A stretch of 64,000 bases of DNA from an uncultured Sulfitobacter sp. (GCF_947502895.1 NZ_CANNBM010000001.1:1488001-1552000); one strand, 5' to 3'; shown: positions 1 to 8,728, counted from the stretch's first letter. Numbers and translations are program-made. Notes: generated from the sequence alone by a model not told the origin.

Positions 1-103
1 ATACGTTTCATATTTCGCAAACACTATCTGTATTCGTAACGTACTCAAGCAAATTTATGCGTTTGGGCTTGATTTGCGCAGCACAGGGGGCAACTCTGGT
101 GAC

Positions 104-463
104 ATGAACATTCCGACGCTTCCGACAAACGCCGCTAAAGGTGGTGGCCATAGCCGCTCTGTTGAGCAGATTGCATTTCACAGAACCGAACTGTCGGTGA
201 TCTTGTCGCTATACGGGCGTATGGTCGCTGCGGGCGAATGGCGGGATTATGGGATATCCTGTTTGCGTGAGGTTGCTGTATTTTCGGTATTCCGCCGTAC
301 TGCTGAAATGCCTCTATACCGGATCGAAAAACGCCCCAAACTGCGGCTCAAGCAAGGGCTATATGCTGTTGTGGGGCCAGACGGTCAGGTGCTGAAACGG
401 GGGCATGATCTGAAATTAGTTTTGCGGGTGTTAGAGCGTAAACTGATCCGTGTGGTTGAGTAG
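104..463 (+). CDS. DUF2794 family protein
   Basis: A 119-residue protein resembling the DUF2794 family, a short conserved protein of Rhodobacterales and related alphaproteobacteria with no known function. It has no signal peptide or membrane segment and is rich in Arg/Lys towards the C-terminus, so it is probably cytoplasmic. I start it at the ATG at 104 (MNIPTLPTN); the longer frame from 74 would need a TTG and adds residues that do not look like the family. A 6-bp inverted repeat (GCAAAT/ATTTGC) lies upstream at about 50-77. The family call is from memory of its typical sequence; function unknown. Confidence 0.7.
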   Translation: MNIPTLPTNAAKGGGHSRSVEQIAFHRTELSVILSLYGRMVAAGEWRDYGISCLREVAVFSVFRRTAEMPLYRIEKRPKLRLKQGLYAVVGPDGQVLKRGHDLKLVLRVLERKLIRVVE

Positions 464-513
464 GGGGCGCTGCACTAGAGTATTTTTAGCCAGAAAAAAT
501 AGGAGCGGTCGAT

Positions 514-1494
514 TTGACTGATTATGCAGCAGCCCTGAGCGTTGGTCCGGATGCACTGCCTATTATCGATGTTGGACCTGCTATTGATGGAACGGATGTG
601 GAGGCGGTGGCAGCGCAAATTTACGATGCTGCGACGACATCGGGATTTTTCTATATTTCCGGCCACGGTATTCCTCCAGCTATGATGAGGGCAGCCTTTG
701 ACGTCGCGCGCGACTTTTTTGACCAACCTGTCGCGGTGAAAGAATCGGTTGCTGTGAACCGTGATCAGCGGGGCTGGATGGCGACAGGCATGTCGACCTT
801 GCAAGGCGCTGCGACCCACGACTTGAAGGAAGTGTTCTTCTGGGGGGCGGAAACAGCAGCGGACGATCCTGATGTGCTTGCAAGCAAGCCGCTGGTCGCA
901 GTGAACCAATGGCCTGACGGATCCTATCCACGGTTACGAGCTGATCTGACGCCGTATTACGACGCGGTCTGTGTGGTTGCGGGGCGGGTGATTGGTGCCT
1001 TGGCGCGCAGCCTTGACTTGCCGTTAGATTTCTTTGCGCCAGCCTATGAAAAGCCGTTGGCGCGCGGGCAGCTGGTCTATTATCCGCCTTCGACCACCGC
1101 GGATGATGCAGTGCAGCGGTTTGGCGTTGCTCCGCATACAGATTTTGGCGTGCTTACGTTTCTGTTGCAGGATATGAACGGTGGCTTACAGGTCAGGCTC
1201 AAATCCGGCGAATGGGTTGAAGCGCTCCCCATCGAAGGAACAATAGTGTGCAACATCGGTGATCTGCTTGCACGGTGGAGCAATGACCGGTTCGCCTCAA
1301 CCTTGCACCGCGTCATCAACAGGTCTGGCCGCGCGCGGTATTCCATTCCTGTGTTTTTCGATCCGCACACGGATACTATCATTGATCCACGTGATTTAGG
1401 CGTTGCACAGGCAGACTGTCTCTATCCTGCGGTGCGGGCGGGCGAACATATTGCTGGCCGCAACAGAAAGAGTTTTGCCCAGTTTAAGACGTAA
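514..1494 (+). CDS. 2-oxoglutarate/Fe(II)-dependent oxygenase, isopenicillin N synthase family
   Basis: A 326-residue non-haem iron oxygenase of the IPNS/flavanone-hydroxylase type. The N-terminal DIOX_N region is followed by the jelly-roll core with the iron-binding triad H208-x-D210 and H265 and the 2-oxoglutarate-binding R275-Y-S277. Substrate cannot be told from sequence; family members hydroxylate or desaturate small molecules. The start is a TTG at 514, supported by a good AGGAG at 501-505 with an 8-base spacer; no ATG close by fits the conserved N-terminus. Its 3' end overlaps the convergent NlpC/P60 gene by 11 bp. Confidence 0.85.
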   Translation: MTDYAAALSVGPDALPIIDVGPAIDGTDVEAVAAQIYDAATTSGFFYISGHGIPPAMMRAAFDVARDFFDQPVAVKESVAVNRDQRGWMATGMSTLQGAATHDLKEVFFWGAETAADDPDVLASKPLVAVNQWPDGSYPRLRADLTPYYDAVCVVAGRVIGALARSLDLPLDFFAPAYEKPLARGQLVYYPPSTTADDAVQRFGVAPHTDFGVLTFLLQDMNGGLQVRLKSGEWVEALPIEGTIVCNIGDLLARWSNDRFASTLHRVINRSGRARYSIPVFFDPHTDTIIDPRDLGVAQADCLYPAVRAGEHIAGRNRKSFAQFKT

Positions 1495-2275
1495 GCGTGA
1501 GACGGCGGTGCGCCGTGATCGCGCCATCGGTTTTGCCAATCCGCTCAATGGCGTCTTCGATAGGCTCGAACACTGTGGCCATGGCGTGGGCATTCGCATG
1601 AATAAGGGTCTCTGCGTCCCAGACAATCGCTACATGGCCTTTCCAGAAAAGTAGATCGTTGCGTTGCGGGAACGATCCGTCTGGCAAAAGCTCGCCCAGC
1701 GCGTCCTCTTGCATATCGCTGTCGCCACCACAGTCCATGCCGCACGCAGTACAGGCTGCCTGCACCAATCCCGAACAATCAATGCCCCAACGGCTGTTAC
1801 CACCCCAAAGGTAGGGCGTCCCCAGATAGATTTCGGCAGCGGCAGCAGGATCGTTCAATAGACTGTCCAATGGTGCGATGTGCTGTTTCGGGATAAACCC
1901 ATGGCTGGTGCGGATAAAACCGTCGACGTCTTCCTGCATCGCAAGGCGGCTGCCATGGCTAAAGGCGGCGCGATCGATCGATTTCATATTCGCGTTTTGA
2001 TAAGCATGGGTAGAGGGCGCGGTGACCTTGTGCGTCATCACTTGTGGCTTGGTCAGTGATGCGACGCCGACATAGCCACAATATCCGTCAGCCTTTGACT
2101 GGACATAGGCCCAGCCATCTTCGCGTGACATTACTGTTACTTCTGCGCCCACCAGCAGCTGGCGGTCGCGGGCACCGTTTGGTTTGCGCAACAGGTTGAC
2201 CACGCTCCGCCCGATCTGAGCGGTTTCGTTCAGCGGCATACGCTCGGGGTCGGGGGTCAGTCGGGGGTGGGTCAT
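1484..2275 (-). CDS. NlpC/P60 (C40) family cysteine peptidase with SH3-like domain
   Basis: A 263-residue cell-wall peptidase. Residues about 20-80 resemble a bacterial SH3-like wall-binding domain and residues 140-260 form the NlpC/P60 papain-like domain, with C167 in DCSGL, H214 in GHVAI and H226 as the likely third residue. Enzymes of this family cut gamma-D-glutamyl-diaminopimelate bonds in peptide stems. No signal peptide is visible, so it may act on recycled muropeptides in the cytoplasm or be exported by another route. Its ATG overlaps the stop of the upstream aminopeptidase gene (ATGA), which implies translational coupling. Confidence 0.85.
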   Translation of the reverse strand: MTHPRLTPDPERMPLNETAQIGRSVVNLLRKPNGARDRQLLVGAEVTVMSREDGWAYVQSKADGYCGYVGVASLTKPQVMTHKVTAPSTHAYQNANMKSIDRAAFSHGSRLAMQEDVDGFIRTSHGFIPKQHIAPLDSLLNDPAAAAEIYLGTPYLWGGNSRWGIDCSGLVQAACTACGMDCGGDSDMQEDALGELLPDGSFPQRNDLLFWKGHVAIVWDAETLIHANAHAMATVFEPIEDAIERIGKTDGAITAHRRLTLTS

Positions 2276-3654
2276 TGCGCAAGTATCCTGTCGAGTGCAT
2301 CCAGCAGCGCACGGGTGCCTTGGCCCACGCCGCCCTTTGGGCGTGCAGGTGCAGCGCCGGGTTGCCAGCCGTATATGTCGAAGTGTGCATAGTTACTACC
2401 GGTTACAAAGCGGCGCAGAAAAAGAGCTGCTGTGATACATCCTGCAAAGCCGCCCTTGGGCGCGTTGTCCAGATCGGCGACATCGGGCTCGATCATTGTC
2501 TCATAGGGCGTGTGAAAGGGCAGGCGCCAGACCGGATCGGCCACTTTGGCGGCAGAGGCTTCAAGGGCCGCAACGAATTCCGGATCATCGCTGAAATACG
2601 GGGCGAGGTCTGGGCCGACGGCCACACGCGCAGCGCCCGTTAGTGTCGCCATCGAGATGATCTGGTCGGGCTGTTCCTCATCCGCGAGGGCCAGCGCGTC
2701 GGCCAGCACCAGCCGGCCTTCGGCATCGGTGTTGTTGATCTCGACAGTGAGGCCCTTGCGCGAAGTCAGAATATCTTGCGGGCGGTAGGCATTGCCGGAA
2801 ATGGAGTTTTCCACAGCGGGAATCAGCACACGCAGTTGCACCTGCGCACCTGTCGCCATGATCATATGGGCCAGCCCAAGTACCGCCGCAGCACCGCCCA
2901 TGTCTTTCTTCATCAGACCCATGGAGGAAGCAGGCTTGATATTGAGACCACCAGTGTCAAAGCAAACGCCTTTGCCGACCAGTGTCAGGGTTCGGCCGCT
3001 GCTGCCCCAACGTATATCGATCAGCCGTGGCGCGCGATCAGCGGCGCGACCTACAGTGTGGATCATGGGCAGATTTGCTTCCAGCAGGTCATCACCCGTG
3101 GTCACGGTAATGTCTGCGCCGTGCTCCGCTGCCAGATCACGCGCGGCTTGTTCCAGATCAGGCGGACCCATGTCAGAGGCAGGAGTGTTGATCAGGTTGC
3201 GTGTCAGCGCTTCTCCAGTGGCGATTGCTTCGATGCGCGCAGCATCGACACCTGATGGTGCGATTAATCCGGCAGCCAGCGGTGACATCTTTTTGTAGCG
3301 GTCAAATCGATATCCAGCCAGCAGCCAACCCAGTGCTTCTACCTCAGCGTCTGCTTCGGGCAGACCACTGGTGATCTTGTAAGTGCCCTTGGGTAGCTTT
3401 TCGGCGGCGGCAGCCAAAACGAACCGTCCCCGCTTGCGTGTGGCGTCGCTGCCGTAGCCTACTGCCGCCAAGGCAGGAAATTCTCCTGATGCAGGTAAGG
3501 TGATTGCCTGACCGACACCCCCTTTGAACCCGCTTGCGCGCGCCCAGTCTTCCGTGGCGTCCGGCAGCTCAGAGAGCCACGCTTCGGCATTATCTTCCGA
3601 CACGATATGTAGATCAACGGCGTCAGATGTATTGGTGGCAAATCGGAGGGGCAT
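2272..3654 (-). CDS. Leucyl aminopeptidase family protein (M17)
   Basis: A 460-residue M17 metallopeptidase that removes N-terminal residues from peptides using two divalent metals. The signature NTDAEGRL is at 308-315, and the metal ligands K228, D233, D251, D310 and E312 with the catalytic R314 are all in place. It has the short roseobacter N-terminal domain rather than the longer E. coli PepA domain. I use the ATG at 3654 (MPLRF); the open frame continues upstream to 3723 without family-like sequence. It is coupled to the NlpC/P60 gene, suggesting joint turnover of wall or cytoplasmic peptides. Confidence 0.88.
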   Translation of the reverse strand: MPLRFATNTSDAVDLHIVSEDNAEAWLSELPDATEDWARASGFKGGVGQAITLPASGEFPALAAVGYGSDATRKRGRFVLAAAAEKLPKGTYKITSGLPEADAEVEALGWLLAGYRFDRYKKMSPLAAGLIAPSGVDAARIEAIATGEALTRNLINTPASDMGPPDLEQAARDLAAEHGADITVTTGDDLLEANLPMIHTVGRAADRAPRLIDIRWGSSGRTLTLVGKGVCFDTGGLNIKPASSMGLMKKDMGGAAAVLGLAHMIMATGAQVQLRVLIPAVENSISGNAYRPQDILTSRKGLTVEINNTDAEGRLVLADALALADEEQPDQIISMATLTGAARVAVGPDLAPYFSDDPEFVAALEASAAKVADPVWRLPFHTPYETMIEPDVADLDNAPKGGFAGCITAALFLRRFVTGSNYAHFDIYGWQPGAAPARPKGGVGQGTRALLDALDRILAQ

Positions 3655-3725
3655 GGGCTGCAGACCTTTCAAACAGGATATACCTGAGCGCAGATTAGCC
3701 CATACCGCCCGCACTGCAACCAAAC

Positions 3726-4106
3726 TCAGATACTGAGATCTTCCATCGACCAGATTGCAGACAATGACCGTTCTCCGATCCGCAGCATCCGCGATAGTGT
3801 GGCTGCAACGGCAACTTCGTCTTCTGCATCAATGCTGGTTGTGACATCAGCGGCGACCTGCGCCAGCCTGTGCATGCCAATCTGGTCGGCAATAGCGATC
3901 AGTGATCTTGCGTTCTTGCGCAATTGCGTCCGATTGCGCGCACGCCACAACGTATCGCATTGCGCCATTCGTGCGGCCAACTCCTCCATTGCGCGGCAAA
4001 CCACACTTTCCGCACCGGTTTCGCCCAACTGCGCATAGAGCGCTCCGAGCCGCACCTGATCCAGCTGGATTTGCTCCGACATGCGGATTGGTATTATCTC
4101 ACTCAT
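3726..4106 (-). CDS. Small helical Hpt-like protein of unknown function
   Basis: A 126-residue, mostly helical, soluble protein. The length and alternating hydrophobic pattern recall an Hpt-type four-helix bundle, but I see no canonical HxxKG phosphoacceptor motif, so phosphotransfer is not supported. The start at 4106 follows a GGGGTGAG-like ribosome site; a second ATG lies eight codons in. It precedes the aminopeptidase gene by 71 bp on the same strand and is divergent from the carbonic anhydrase gene. Function unknown. Confidence 0.6.
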   Translation of the reverse strand: MSEIIPIRMSEQIQLDQVRLGALYAQLGETGAESVVCRAMEELAARMAQCDTLWRARNRTQLRKNARSLIAIADQIGMHRLAQVAADVTTSIDAEDEVAVAATLSRMLRIGERSLSAIWSMEDLSI

Positions 4107-4194
4107 CTCTCACCCCTATGTATGCCCCCACGGCTGGGATGCTTATGCAGCGCAGGTGTTTTCAAATGGTTGCTGCCGAGGGGTGTTTTCTCTC

Positions 4195-4214
4195 GAATTC
4201 AGTGAGAATTCAGT
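4195..4214 (+). repeat. Tandem 9-bp direct repeat in carbonic anhydrase promoter region
   Basis: GAATTCAGT occurs at 4195-4203 and again at 4206-4214, an 11-bp period, about one helical turn, 40 bp before the carbonic anhydrase ATG. The spacing would place two identical sites on the same DNA face, as for a dimeric activator. It lies in the 147-bp divergent intergenic region. Whether anything binds is unknown. Confidence 0.4.
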
Positions 4215-4253
4215 CTATCTGGGGTCAACTACGTTTTAGGAGACCCGTTCGTT

Positions 4254-4904
4254 ATGCAAGAGGCCAAGCCGTTACCGAATTATCTGGTCCAACGCTATCA
4301 TGGATGGAAGGCGACAAGTTACGCTGAAAACCGTTCATGGTATCGTAAGCTGGCGACCGATGGTCAGCACCCGCGCGCTATGGTGATTTCGTGCTGTGAC
4401 AGTCGCGTAAACGTAATTTCCATCTTTGGCGCGGATCAGGGCGAGTTCTTTATTCACCGTAATGTCGCCAATCTTGTGCCAGCCTATAAGCCCGACGGGT
4501 TGGAGCATGGCACATCAGCAGCGGTTGAATATGCGGTAGAAGTGCTAAAGGTCGCACATTTGATCGTATTGGGGCATTCGAATTGTGGCGGTGTACAGGG
4601 CTGCCTGAGCATGTGTAACGGTGATGCGCCAGAACTGGAAGCGACAGACAGCTTTGTCGGGCGCTGGATGGATATCCTGCGACCCCGCTATGAGGTTGTC
4701 AAAGATATTGAAGATCCGTCTGAAAAGCTGCGTGCGCTGGAAAAGCAGGCGGTCATGATCTCGCTCGAAAATCTGATGACATTCCCTTGGCTGGCAGAAA
4801 AAGTCACCTCGGGCGAACTGACGTTGCACGGTATGTGGACGGACATTGGTGAAGGCGGATTGGAATATTACAACCCCTCGGCCTCGGCATTTCTACCATT
4901 GTAA
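4254..4904 (+). CDS. Beta-class carbonic anhydrase
   Basis: A 216-residue zinc enzyme that interconverts CO2 and bicarbonate. The zinc and catalytic residues are visible: CxDSR at 47-51 (C47, D49, R51), then H108 and C111 in HSNC. Length is normal for bacterial beta enzymes and no export signal is present, so it acts in the cytoplasm. An AGGAG-type site lies about 11 bases before the ATG. It heads what looks like an operon with an SbtA bicarbonate permease and an SbtB-like PII protein, pointing to supply of bicarbonate for carboxylases or pH/CO2 homeostasis. Confidence 0.95.
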   Translation: MQEAKPLPNYLVQRYHGWKATSYAENRSWYRKLATDGQHPRAMVISCCDSRVNVISIFGADQGEFFIHRNVANLVPAYKPDGLEHGTSAAVEYAVEVLKVAHLIVLGHSNCGGVQGCLSMCNGDAPELEATDSFVGRWMDILRPRYEVVKDIEDPSEKLRALEKQAVMISLENLMTFPWLAEKVTSGELTLHGMWTDIGEGGLEYYNPSASAFLPL

Positions 4905-4945
4905 GAGTGATCGCATAGTGCAGCTTATGCAAAACAGGAGTGCGG

Positions 4946-5929
4946 ATGTCTGAGATACTGAGCCTTGCAGGTCAAAACCTGCTATCGCCGATCATTCTGA
5001 GTTTTGCTTTGGGGCTGTTCGCAGCCCTCGCGCGTTCGGACCTTAACATTCCCGAGGCGGTGGCCAAGGGCATGTCAATCTATCTGTTGTTTGCCATCGG
5101 GTTCAAGGGTGGCGCGAGCGTGGCCTCCTACGGTCTTGATGCGCGGCTTGGATTTTCGTTGCTGGCGGGGGTGATCCTGTCGGCGCTTCTGCCGCTGGTC
5201 GCTTTCTGGTTGCTTAAGGTTATGACGGGGATGAGCCGTCTGGATGCAGCGGCTGTCGCGGCGCACTATGGCTCGATCTCCATCGTGACATTTGTGGCTG
5301 CGACTTCTGTTCTGGAAGGGCGAGGGATCTCGTCCGAGGGCTATATGGTTGCCGTGGCAGCAGCGATGGAAGCCCCTGCGATTCTCTCGGCACTATGGCT
5401 GATTTCGCGTGGCGGCGGCGATGGTGCCAAAGGCATGGACAGTGCGTTGATGCGCGAGATCATGTTGAATGGGTCAATTGTATTGCTGGTCGGTGCATTT
5501 GCTATCGGATGGGCCACAGGCGAGCAGGGACTGAAGGAAATCGAGAGCTTTATCGTCAATCCGTTTAAAGGTGTTTTGTGCCTGTTCCTTCTGGACATGG
5601 GGCTGGTGGCCGGCCGTGGTCTGCGTGGTGGCGGAGGTATACTGACCCGTGGTGTACTGGCCTTTGGCGTTCTGATGCCGCTCGTCGGGTCGATGTTCGG
5701 CCTTGGTGCGGGCATGTTGCTGGGACTTAGCTCTGGTGGTGTGGCGCTCATGATGGTGCTGTCGGCGTCGGCTTCGTACATCGCGGTACCCGCGGCCATG
5801 CGTGTTGCCGTGCCAGAGGCGAATCCGTCCCTTTATCTGACACTGTCGCTTGGTGTCACATTCCCCTTTAACCTGACCATTGGCATCCCCCTTTATGTGG
5901 GTATTGCGATGGCCGTGACCGGAGGCTGA
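4946..5929 (+). CDS. sbtA: Sodium-dependent bicarbonate permease, SbtA family
   Basis: A 327-residue membrane protein with about ten hydrophobic segments arranged as two inverted five-helix halves, matching the SbtA family that imports bicarbonate with sodium. Gly/Ala-rich helices such as the one near AGVILSALLPLVAFWLL are typical. I start at the ATG at 4946 because AGGAG at 4936-4940 is well placed; a GTG two codons earlier overlaps that site. It sits 41 bp after carbonic anhydrase and 3 bp before its probable regulator. Transport specificity is inferred from family and neighbours. Confidence 0.88.
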   Translation: MSEILSLAGQNLLSPIILSFALGLFAALARSDLNIPEAVAKGMSIYLLFAIGFKGGASVASYGLDARLGFSLLAGVILSALLPLVAFWLLKVMTGMSRLDAAAVAAHYGSISIVTFVAATSVLEGRGISSEGYMVAVAAAMEAPAILSALWLISRGGGDGAKGMDSALMREIMLNGSIVLLVGAFAIGWATGEQGLKEIESFIVNPFKGVLCLFLLDMGLVAGRGLRGGGGILTRGVLAFGVLMPLVGSMFGLGAGMLLGLSSGGVALMMVLSASASYIAVPAAMRVAVPEANPSLYLTLSLGVTFPFNLTIGIPLYVGIAMAVTGG

Positions 5930-5932
5930 GAC

Positions 5933-6244
5933 ATGCAAACACACAAAGCCAAACGTGTTGAGATTACGATAGAGAACGTCATGCAATCGCGCCTGACCGA
6001 CGCGCTGCAAAAAGCGGGCGTGACCGGATATTCCGTACTGCCTGTGCTGGGTGGCTCTGGCCGTTCTGGCGCATGGGATCGCGCAGGGCAGGTCAGCCGT
6101 GCGCAAGGCATGGTGCAGGTTGTCTGCATCATCCGCCCCGACCGTCTGGACGAGCTGTTGGATGCAGCATTCGCTGTGGTCGAGCGGCACATCGGTGTGG
6201 TGAGTGTTGTGGATTGTGACGTGCTGCGCGCCGAGCGGTTTTAA
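5933..6244 (+). CDS. SbtB-like PII-family regulatory protein
   Basis: A 103-residue protein with the ferredoxin-like PII pattern: beta strand KRVEITIEN, a helix, a Gly-rich loop (residues about 40-55, containing GGSGRSGAW), strand VQVVCIIRP, a helix and a final strand. SbtB proteins form trimers that bind adenyl nucleotides and gate SbtA. The gene starts 3 bp after the SbtA stop, which makes that partner very likely. The C-terminal Cys-rich redox loop of cyanobacterial SbtB is absent. Which nucleotide it senses cannot be read from sequence. Confidence 0.8.
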   Translation: MQTHKAKRVEITIENVMQSRLTDALQKAGVTGYSVLPVLGGSGRSGAWDRAGQVSRAQGMVQVVCIIRPDRLDELLDAAFAVVERHIGVVSVVDCDVLRAERF

Positions 6245-6278
6245 CAGACCGTTAACCATATCCGGGTCAGTCTTGGGT

Positions 6279-7010
6279 ATGGAATTGGAATCAGTCTCTC
6301 TCAAGTTGCCGCGTGATCTGCTGTCGGGCGCACAAAGGGTCGCTACGGCGCGGGATGTCACTGTAGGGCATCTGGTGCGGCAACTACTCAAGCGGGAGGT
6401 TGATCGACAGCTTGCGGGTGGAAGAGAAGGCGACACCGACGCAAGGCTCCTCGCTGCCCTTCAGGCGCTCCTCGCCCGCGATATGGCCGAGGCGAGCAGT
6501 TGGGAGAATCTGCAAGAGCGTTTGAAACCTCATGGTTATGTTTTACGCCGGCAAGGTGGCGGTTTGGTCTTGTACAAGACCAGCTGCGGCACCCGTGTGT
6601 GCAAAGGCTCTGAGCTTGGGTTCAGTTATGCCACTCTGGTGGCACGTTTCGGCGTACCCATGCCGGACCATCCGCATACTTCTGCGTCTGTTGGTACCAT
6701 GCCTGCCGGCCGCATTGACCCCACTCGCCACGCGATGTTGAGCGGCCATATTGCTGCGGCACGCAGTTGGCCAGATCTGATCAACCGCCTCGCTGTCGAA
6801 GGGATGGAGCTTCGGCCAATGGGCGCGGGCCTCGGGATTTATATTACTACGACAGGGCGGCACTTGTGCAATTCGGCCACAGTCGGTGCGCGCTACAAGA
6901 CTCTGGTCAAACGCTATGGCGCTGCGATGCCGGGCCACCCTCATGACATGTCAAACCACCTCAATTCCGCGCTGCCTGAGACTGGGATTGAGCTGATCGA
7001 GCGCGACTAG
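6279..7010 (+). CDS. Ribbon-helix-helix protein with two tandem relaxase-tail-like repeats
   Basis: A 243-residue protein I cannot match to a named family. Residues 1-45 look like a ribbon-helix-helix DNA-binding fold (strand SVSLKLP, then two helices). Two copies of a roughly 62-residue unit follow, at about 72-133 and 161-222. Both begin SW.xL, continue through G-rich strands and a YATL/YKTL..RFG/RYG segment, and end MPxHPH. The unit recalls a small domain at the C-terminus of some conjugative relaxases, an impression only. It starts 34 bp after sbtB and could be co-transcribed. The ATG at 6279 follows a GGG-rich stretch; upstream frame to 6204 overlaps sbtB and is not family-like. Confidence 0.6.
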   Translation: MELESVSLKLPRDLLSGAQRVATARDVTVGHLVRQLLKREVDRQLAGGREGDTDARLLAALQALLARDMAEASSWENLQERLKPHGYVLRRQGGGLVLYKTSCGTRVCKGSELGFSYATLVARFGVPMPDHPHTSASVGTMPAGRIDPTRHAMLSGHIAAARSWPDLINRLAVEGMELRPMGAGLGIYITTTGRHLCNSATVGARYKTLVKRYGAAMPGHPHDMSNHLNSALPETGIELIERD

Positions 7011-8623
7011 CGCAGCACCTTGCCATCTGGCCAGCGGATAGACTGTTCTATCATCACAGTGTTGGTTGTTTGCGGCGGCATATCAAGGTTCCATTGCATC
7101 AGGCCGCGCCTGTCATCCACATCTGTCTCATCCGCGCGTGGCTGCGCACTCCACTGGATCACCAGATCGTCTTGCTCGCTATAAGGGATTGCTTCCAAAA
7201 GCTCCAAGTTCCACCGCTCTTGACCAAGGTTCTCGACGGTAACGCGGACCTCTTGGGTTTGCGCGTTGCTGCGGCTGATCAACCCACGGTCGCCTTCGCT
7301 GCGGTCTAGCACCACATGGGTGAGGCGAAGCGAGTCAATCGGGCCAAAGGCCTGTGTGATATCACCTCCAGCGGGAACGGCGGTAAAATTGCTCCGCCCG
7401 ACCAGCGATCCATCTACATATATTTGCGTGGTATCAGCGGCCAACAAAGGTTCGGCGCTGGTGTTCTCTGCTTCGGCCATTAGGAAAGCGGTCGTATCGT
7501 GCGCGGGTACAGCGCGGGCAAACACGCGCGCATCAAACGTGAGCGCATCCAACTCGACCCGCGACCCTTCTGCGTTTTGTGCAATGCTCAGCGGCGCGGG
7601 AAGGGTATAGGTAACGCCTGGTCCATCGAAATTGGGCTGGGGACGGCGAGCCATCTCCATAACCGGCGCAGGTGTACCCGCCATATCGGCGCTGAGACTG
7701 CTCAGGTTGCGCTGGGTCTTGGCACGTAACTGCGGGTCCTCGAAGCGAAGCAGACGGGGGAACAGCTCTGACGGGACAACCTGCCCGCTGGGCGTGAGAG
7801 TGGAGAGGGTAAGCTGTACGTTTTCCCAGTTCTCACCGCTATTCTGATAAATCAACGCGGCGCGGCGCAGGGTCATACTGTCGCTATCGCCACGGCTGAG
7901 TACAACATCATAAGTAGGCTGCCAAGACGCCTGCGCGGGGTAGCTTATCGTGGCGATAATTTCGCCGGCTTCCTGCGCAGCGATGGAAAGAGCCAACAGC
8001 GCCTTTCGCTCTGCTGGTGGTGTCAGGGCAGCAAGGGCCGCGCGGGCATCTTCCAGATCCTTCACGAGAACGGGGCGTTCTTCATCTATACGCCGCGCGT
8101 CACGCTCTGCACCAATTCTGGTTTGAGTCGCAGCCAGAGTTTCAGATTGGATCATCTGCGCAATCTCGGTCAACGCAGCCACCTCGGACGGAAGCGTATC
8201 GCTGGAGGCCAGGCCGATCAGGAAGTTCAATCGCGCATCCGCCGCTTTCACCACAAGCTTGGCGTCTTGCACCGCATCGTCGAGATCTCTCAAGGCCCGC
8301 TCGGCCGTTTTAATCCGCGCTTTGGCTTCAAGAACTGCTTCGTTATCCCCGTCAGGCCGGGGAGGCAGGGCATCAGTGCGCAACCGCGTGCTCGTGATCT
8401 GCGCGCCTGATGTGCTTGCGCGCAAACTGCCTGCATCAACCCATTGCGGCAGGTCTGGCAAAACAATCTCATGCGTGCCTGCGCTGACATCCACTGTCAC
8501 CTGACGCGTAACCATAGCAAAACCACCGTATACTGTGACGGCCGTAGGGGCAGAGGCCACGGTAAAGGTGTCGGCCAAGGCAGGCAGTGGCAGGGCAGCA
8601 AGGGCGAGGGTAAAAATGCGCAT
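7007..8623 (-). CDS. Secreted DUF4139 domain protein
   Basis: A 538-residue protein with a clear signal peptide (MRIFTLALAALPLPALA, cleavage after ALA). Residues about 30-130 match the N-terminal DUF4140 domain, then comes a charged helical stretch, and the C-terminal half is the beta-rich DUF4139 domain ending in Trp-containing strands. The family includes the mucoidy inhibitor A group, with no established biochemical role. I start at 8623, with a GAAAGGA site just upstream; the longer frame runs through the asd terminator. Its 3' end overlaps the convergent ribbon-helix-helix gene by 4 bp. Likely periplasmic. Confidence 0.8.
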   Translation of the reverse strand: MRIFTLALAALPLPALADTFTVASAPTAVTVYGGFAMVTRQVTVDVSAGTHEIVLPDLPQWVDAGSLRASTSGAQITSTRLRTDALPPRPDGDNEAVLEAKARIKTAERALRDLDDAVQDAKLVVKAADARLNFLIGLASSDTLPSEVAALTEIAQMIQSETLAATQTRIGAERDARRIDEERPVLVKDLEDARAALAALTPPAERKALLALSIAAQEAGEIIATISYPAQASWQPTYDVVLSRGDSDSMTLRRAALIYQNSGENWENVQLTLSTLTPSGQVVPSELFPRLLRFEDPQLRAKTQRNLSSLSADMAGTPAPVMEMARRPQPNFDGPGVTYTLPAPLSIAQNAEGSRVELDALTFDARVFARAVPAHDTTAFLMAEAENTSAEPLLAADTTQIYVDGSLVGRSNFTAVPAGGDITQAFGPIDSLRLTHVVLDRSEGDRGLISRSNAQTQEVRVTVENLGQERWNLELLEAIPYSEQDDLVIQWSAQPRADETDVDDRRGLMQWNLDMPPQTTNTVMIEQSIRWPDGKVLR

Positions 8624-8673
8624 GTGCAAAAAATCCTTTCGAGATGTTTTCAGCATGCAACGCGAAGGGTCAA

Positions 8674-8702
8674 AGAAAAAGGGGTGCCCGTCAGGACACC
8701 CC
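8674..8702 (-). terminator. Rho-independent terminator after asd
   Basis: Reading the minus strand, GGGGTGT and GCACCCC pair around an 8-base loop and are followed by TTTTTCTTT. It sits between the asd stop at 8729 and the DUF4139 start at 8623, so it separates the two transcripts. Confidence 0.75.
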
Positions 8703-8728
8703 TCGACCATGCACCGCCTCGGCGGAAA

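Noticed and set aside
5474..6436. 320-codon antisense frame across sbtA, sbtB and the RHH gene
   Set aside because: Low-complexity Arg/Gln/His-rich translation; the three plus-strand genes explain the region fully.
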